8,462 nt of DNA from assembly GCA_052034865.1 (NCBI GenBank), contig JBPOIC010000043.1:1-8462 (forward strand), read 5' to 3'. Below the pieces are notes generated by a model. That model worked only from the letters and a program-made list of their open reading frames with translations. It ran no database searches and was not told the DNA's origin. Source of the DNA: JBPOIC01 sp052034865. Its GTDB lineage: Bacteria > UBA10199 > JADFYH01. The position numbers and the translations under genes were made by a program. Shown here piece by piece: positions 5,698 through 8,462 of the stretch; position 1 is the first letter of the stretch; each line of letters opens with the position of its first letter.

Positions 5698-6294
5698 TTA
5701 TGAAGGATTAAAAATCTGACTTGAGAGCCCTTTTCGAATCATACTGACGGCTATTGCTGCCAGAAGCAGGGCAATAATCTTCACGATGGCTTTGATTCCG
5801 GTAATGCCAATTTTTTGTGCGATAAAAACGCTATAACGGAAAGTTAAGATCACCAGTGCTAGGTTTAAGGTGAGAGCAAGCAGAGTGTAAGGAATTCCTA
5901 CGGAATCCATCAGAATCAGAAGAGTCGTGATGGTAGCAGGGCCGGCGATTAGAGGAGTCCCTAACGGAACCACGCCGACATCTTCTCCAATCCAGGTCTC
6001 TTGATCCCCCCCAGATAGCATTTCGCGAATTGCCAAAATCAAAAGGATGATTCCTCCAGAGATCTGAAAATCCGCAATGCCTATCCCCAAAATAATAAAA
6101 ATCCATCGGCCCAAAATCATGAACCCGATCCCGACAAAAGCCGCCGTCCAGATAGCTTGTCGTGCAATGCTTTTTATCTGCAAGGGATTTAAACGTCGCG
6201 TCAGAGAAACAAAAAGGGGAATTAAGGCAAGTGGGTCCATCGCAATAAAGAGAGGGATCCAGGCAATCAGAAAATGATGAATAAATTGGCGCAT
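5698..6294 (-). CDS. MarC-family integral membrane protein
   Basis: This 198-residue protein of the MarC (UPF0056) family has about six hydrophobic segments and the family's usual length. Visible family features are the N-terminal helix with a DP pair (D20, P21), GGIILLILAIREML (80-93), and VPLGTPLIAGPATIT (109-123), which matches the conserved P-AGP loop. The family was named from the E. coli mar locus, but a drug-efflux role is not supported, so its substrate is unknown. ATG at 6294 is preferred because it begins at the family's usual N-terminus and has AAGGAG (6298-6303) just 3 nt upstream. An in-frame GTG at 6321 would add nine residues. It lies 95 bp downstream of tldE on the same strand and converges with the RRM gene. 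Confidence 0.92.
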   Translation of the reverse strand: MRQFIHHFLIAWIPLFIAMDPLALIPLFVSLTRRLNPLQIKSIARQAIWTAAFVGIGFMILGRWIFIILGIGIADFQISGGIILLILAIREMLSGGDQETWIGEDVGVVPLGTPLIAGPATITTLLILMDSVGIPYTLLALTLNLALVILTFRYSVFIAQKIGITGIKAIVKIIALLLAAIAVSMIRKGLSSQIFNPS

Positions 6295-6389
6295 GGGCTC
6301 CTTCGGATCAACACAAACCACACCTCTTCAGTTTATCAAAATGGGGGAGGGGGTGAAAGGGGAGGATTGGAAATAGGAGCCCTGATGGA

Positions 6390-7742
6390 TTATTGACCAG
6401 AGATAGAAAGCCCTTCTACCCACAGACTTCTTCCTCCATAGCAACCCAAGAGATGAGGAGAGGTAAAAAGAAGATCATCTCCTATACCTTGGATATTGAG
6501 AAGGAAATCGAAGAAGTTTCCGGCAATGGTAAAGTCGGCGACAGGGTGGGAAATCTTACCATTCTCAATCCAGTATCCCAACCCTCCATACGAAAAATCT
6601 CCCGAAATGGGAGATGCGGATGAGCCAGCCAGCTCTTTTATGAGAATGCCTTTTGAAATGGATCCAATCATTTCTTTCACTGGGATCAGGCGTCCTTCCC
6701 AAGATAAGTTCATTGGGGATAAAGAAGGAGTTTGGCCGAGCCCACCGGCGGCATTTCCAGTAGTTTTAAAATTTGTTTTTTGGGCTGTGTACAGATTGTG
6801 CAGGAAGGTTTCAAAGCGTCCCTCCTGTATTAAAAACTTGTCCTTACAGTGTGCGCCTTCGGCATCAAAATGGTGAGGGGTAAGACCAGCTGATTTCGAG
6901 TCGAGAAGAGAAACCAACGGAGAAGCAATTATTCCTCCCAATTTTCCTTCCAGCCTGGAAAGATGACGATAAAGCAGATCGCCACTAAAGACGCTCCAGA
7001 ATGCAGCCAGAATTTGGGCAGCAGTCCGAGCATCAAAAAGAATGGACCAGCGTCCTGTAGAGACCTTCGCTGGACAAATGCGCCGCAGAGTTTCCTGAAC
7101 AACTTCTTCTGCAATTTTAAGCGGTTCAATTTGATGAGGATCGTTCCAGTTATCGAATTCGTGGACATTTACCATCCGATCATCTTCCCCGCAGGCCATC
7201 ACAGAAATTCCGGCATGTAACCGAGAGTTATCCTCAAGAACACGCAAACCTCCTGAATGACAAATAACTCGAGTGGTTTTTTCGTGACCACAGCTCACCT
7301 GGGGGATGTTTTTGATTCGAGGAGAAAAACCCTTGGCCTTGTTTTCCATCTCCAATGCCATTTTTTCAAGAACAGGGATGGGGTAGCGATCAGTCCAAAA
7401 ATCTTTGGAAGGTTGAGTTTCCACCGCAGCAGAAGACAGTCTGTAGGCAGGTTCCGGATCATTAAACGTCGAGGCCTCTATTGCTTGATGAATAGCAGAT
7501 TCCAGAAGGTCTTTCTGACACCTCTCTAGAGTTGCTGAACCTAAGCGCTGATCTTTTTGAATCAGCACTCCGAGTTTGATTTCGTCGGCAATCTCTACTG
7601 TATCCAGCTTTCCCTGATAGACAGAGACATCCCGACGGGAACGGAGGATGGCTGAAAGAAAAAGCGAGTCGAGCGCAAAACGCTGTTTTTGCTGAAGGAC
7701 GGAATGAAAGAGAGAAAGGATTTGAGAAGAGAGAGTTTCCAT
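6390..7742 (-). CDS. pmbA: TldE/PmbA, non-catalytic partner of the TldD metalloprotease
   Basis: This 450-residue protein is the same length as E. coli PmbA (TldE). It lacks an HExxxH zinc site, as expected for the partner that forms the heterodimeric protease with TldD. In E. coli the complex trims the leader of microcin B17 and degrades unfolded CcdA. Family landmarks are TPHHFDAEG (288-296), the downstream GNAAGG (329-334), and SGDFSYGGLGYWIENG (380-395) followed by PV-x3-TIAGNF (400-410). The ATG at 7742 is the only conventional start after an in-frame upstream stop, yet the 42 bp separating it from tldD contain no Shine-Dalgarno match, so translation may depend on coupling or an SD-independent start. 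Order and strand indicate an operon tldD-tldE. Confidence 0.94.
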   Translation of the reverse strand: METLSSQILSLFHSVLQQKQRFALDSLFLSAILRSRRDVSVYQGKLDTVEIADEIKLGVLIQKDQRLGSATLERCQKDLLESAIHQAIEASTFNDPEPAYRLSSAAVETQPSKDFWTDRYPIPVLEKMALEMENKAKGFSPRIKNIPQVSCGHEKTTRVICHSGGLRVLEDNSRLHAGISVMACGEDDRMVNVHEFDNWNDPHQIEPLKIAEEVVQETLRRICPAKVSTGRWSILFDARTAAQILAAFWSVFSGDLLYRHLSRLEGKLGGIIASPLVSLLDSKSAGLTPHHFDAEGAHCKDKFLIQEGRFETFLHNLYTAQKTNFKTTGNAAGGLGQTPSLSPMNLSWEGRLIPVKEMIGSISKGILIKELAGSSASPISGDFSYGGLGYWIENGKISHPVADFTIAGNFFDFLLNIQGIGDDLLFTSPHLLGCYGGRSLWVEGLSISGQ

Positions 7743-7784
7743 AAATTTATTGGAGTGAGACCCGATTTGTGAGGTTTACGCAGT

Positions 7785-8462
7785 TCAGTTTTTACTCTTG
7801 GAGCTCTGTCCCCCAACCAGCAGGTCCTGGACTCGAATGGCCGGTTGTCCTACATTCACCGGGACCCAACCGGAAGCGGCACCACACATTCCCTGAGCAA
7901 GTTTAAGCTCGTGACCCACACGGTCAATTTTTTTAAGAATTTCTTCACCCCGCCCAATCAACACGGCCCCTCGCACAGGGACGGTAATCTTTCCGGATTG
8001 AATGAGATAACCTTCCGTCACTGCAAAATTGAATTCACCTGTCGCTGGATTAACCGAGCCTCCTCCCATTTTTTTGGCGTAGAGCCCATAGGGGGTTTGG
8101 GCAATCATGTCTTCCAGACGATCTGGGCCAGGTAGAATAAAAGTATTATTCATTCGTGAAGTTGGGGAAAAACGATAGGACTGACGGCGCGCACTTGCCG
8201 TGGATGAAAGATTCAAGCGTTCCCCATTTAGCCGATCTACAAGATAGGATTTGAGAATTCCGTTTTCGATCAGAAGATTGCGTCGGGTGGGAAAACCTTC
8301 ATCATCGATATGAGTGGTACCCCATTCTTCAAGCAGAGTCCCATCATCGACGGCAGAAACACAGGAGGAGGCAATGGGCTGATTCAGGCGGTTTGCTAAA
8401 ACCGTGGCATTTTTCGCAACCGCGGAAGCCTCCAGCAAATGTCCGCAGGCTTCATGAAAAAT
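7785..8462 (-). CDS. tldD: TldD zinc metalloprotease, C-terminal half (runs off the window)
   Basis: The frame is open to the right edge and holds the last 225 or so residues of a protein normally near 480. The first visible residues are IFHEACGHLLEA: H3, E4 and H8 form the HExxxH zinc site. The expected third ligand is the Cys in GMCG (residue 193 counted from the edge, bases 7884-7886), followed by VPVNVGQP and the typical DLLVGG ending. SAVDDGT, THIDDEG and YLVDRLNGERL also match the family. TldD is the catalytic subunit paired with TldE, cytoplasmic, acting on unfolded or modified peptides. The N-terminal half and the true start lie outside the window; a TTG at 8438 is an internal Leu codon. 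All three expected ligands are intact, so there is no sign of a pseudogene. Confidence 0.95.
   Translation of the reverse strand: MFHEACGHLLEASAVAKNATVLANRLNQPIASSCVSAVDDGTLLEEWGTTHIDDEGFPTRRNLLIENGILKSYLVDRLNGERLNLSSTASARRQSYRFSPTSRMNNTFILPGPDRLEDMIAQTPYGLYAKKMGGGSVNPATGEFNFAVTEGYLIQSGKITVPVRGAVLIGRGEEILKKIDRVGHELKLAQGMCGAASGWVPVNVGQPAIRVQDLLVGGQSSKSKN

Noticed and set aside
7845..8135. 96-codon plus-strand frame over tldD
   Set aside because: It is antisense to the conserved TldD C-terminal domain and has no recognisable motif.
8436..8438. TTG as a start codon for TldD
   Set aside because: The frame continues upstream to the edge and encodes the HEACGH zinc site, so this TTG is an internal Leu.

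Overview
The window reads as ordinary chromosomal DNA from a Gram-negative-type (diderm) bacterium of moderate G+C. The evidence is a PBP1A-type class A penicillin-binding protein with an insert before its transpeptidase domain, a TatB-like protein with Glu8 and an LGPERIP hinge overlapping tatC, a MarC-family membrane protein, and a TldD/TldE pair. The species cannot be named from this sequence. An uncultured deltaproteobacterium-like lineage is only a guess. No mobile element, CRISPR array, prophage or obvious transferred island is visible.

Layout. At 1-73 (minus) is tRNA-Ala(CGC), preceded on the same strand by a small Cys-rich, Arg-tailed putative zinc-ribbon protein (139-447). A divergent intergenic region (448-623) carries repeated TGACA elements and a perfect -35 hexamer for tRNA-Arg(CCG) at 624-695 (plus). 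A perfect TATAAT and an 11-bp hairpin then lead into PBP1A (799-3588, plus). A 252-bp spacer with a 16-bp imperfect palindrome and three short hairpins separates PBP1A from tatB-tatC (3841-4877, plus), which overlap as ATGA. About 340 bp without a convincing gene follow. Next is a small RRM RNA-binding protein with a Gly/Arg tail (5259-5633, plus), closed by a textbook rho-independent terminator (5654-5684). The rest is on the minus strand: tldD (7785 to the right edge, C-terminal half only), tldE/pmbA (6390-7742) and a MarC-family gene (5698-6294), all in one direction and possibly co-transcribed.

Functions. PBP1A polymerises and cross-links peptidoglycan. TatB and TatC form the receptor for folded, twin-arginine-tagged exports; no TatA is in the window. 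TldD/TldE form a heterodimeric zinc protease whose HExxxH site and C-terminal Cys ligand are both visible in the partial TldD. The RRM protein and the small zinc-ribbon protein are probable nucleic-acid binders. I found no convincing undescribed multi-gene system. The most interesting items are the unassigned Cys-rich protein, the leader hairpin upstream of PBP1A, the acidic/Ser-rich insert inside the PBP1A transpeptidase domain, and the structured or empty intergenic regions.
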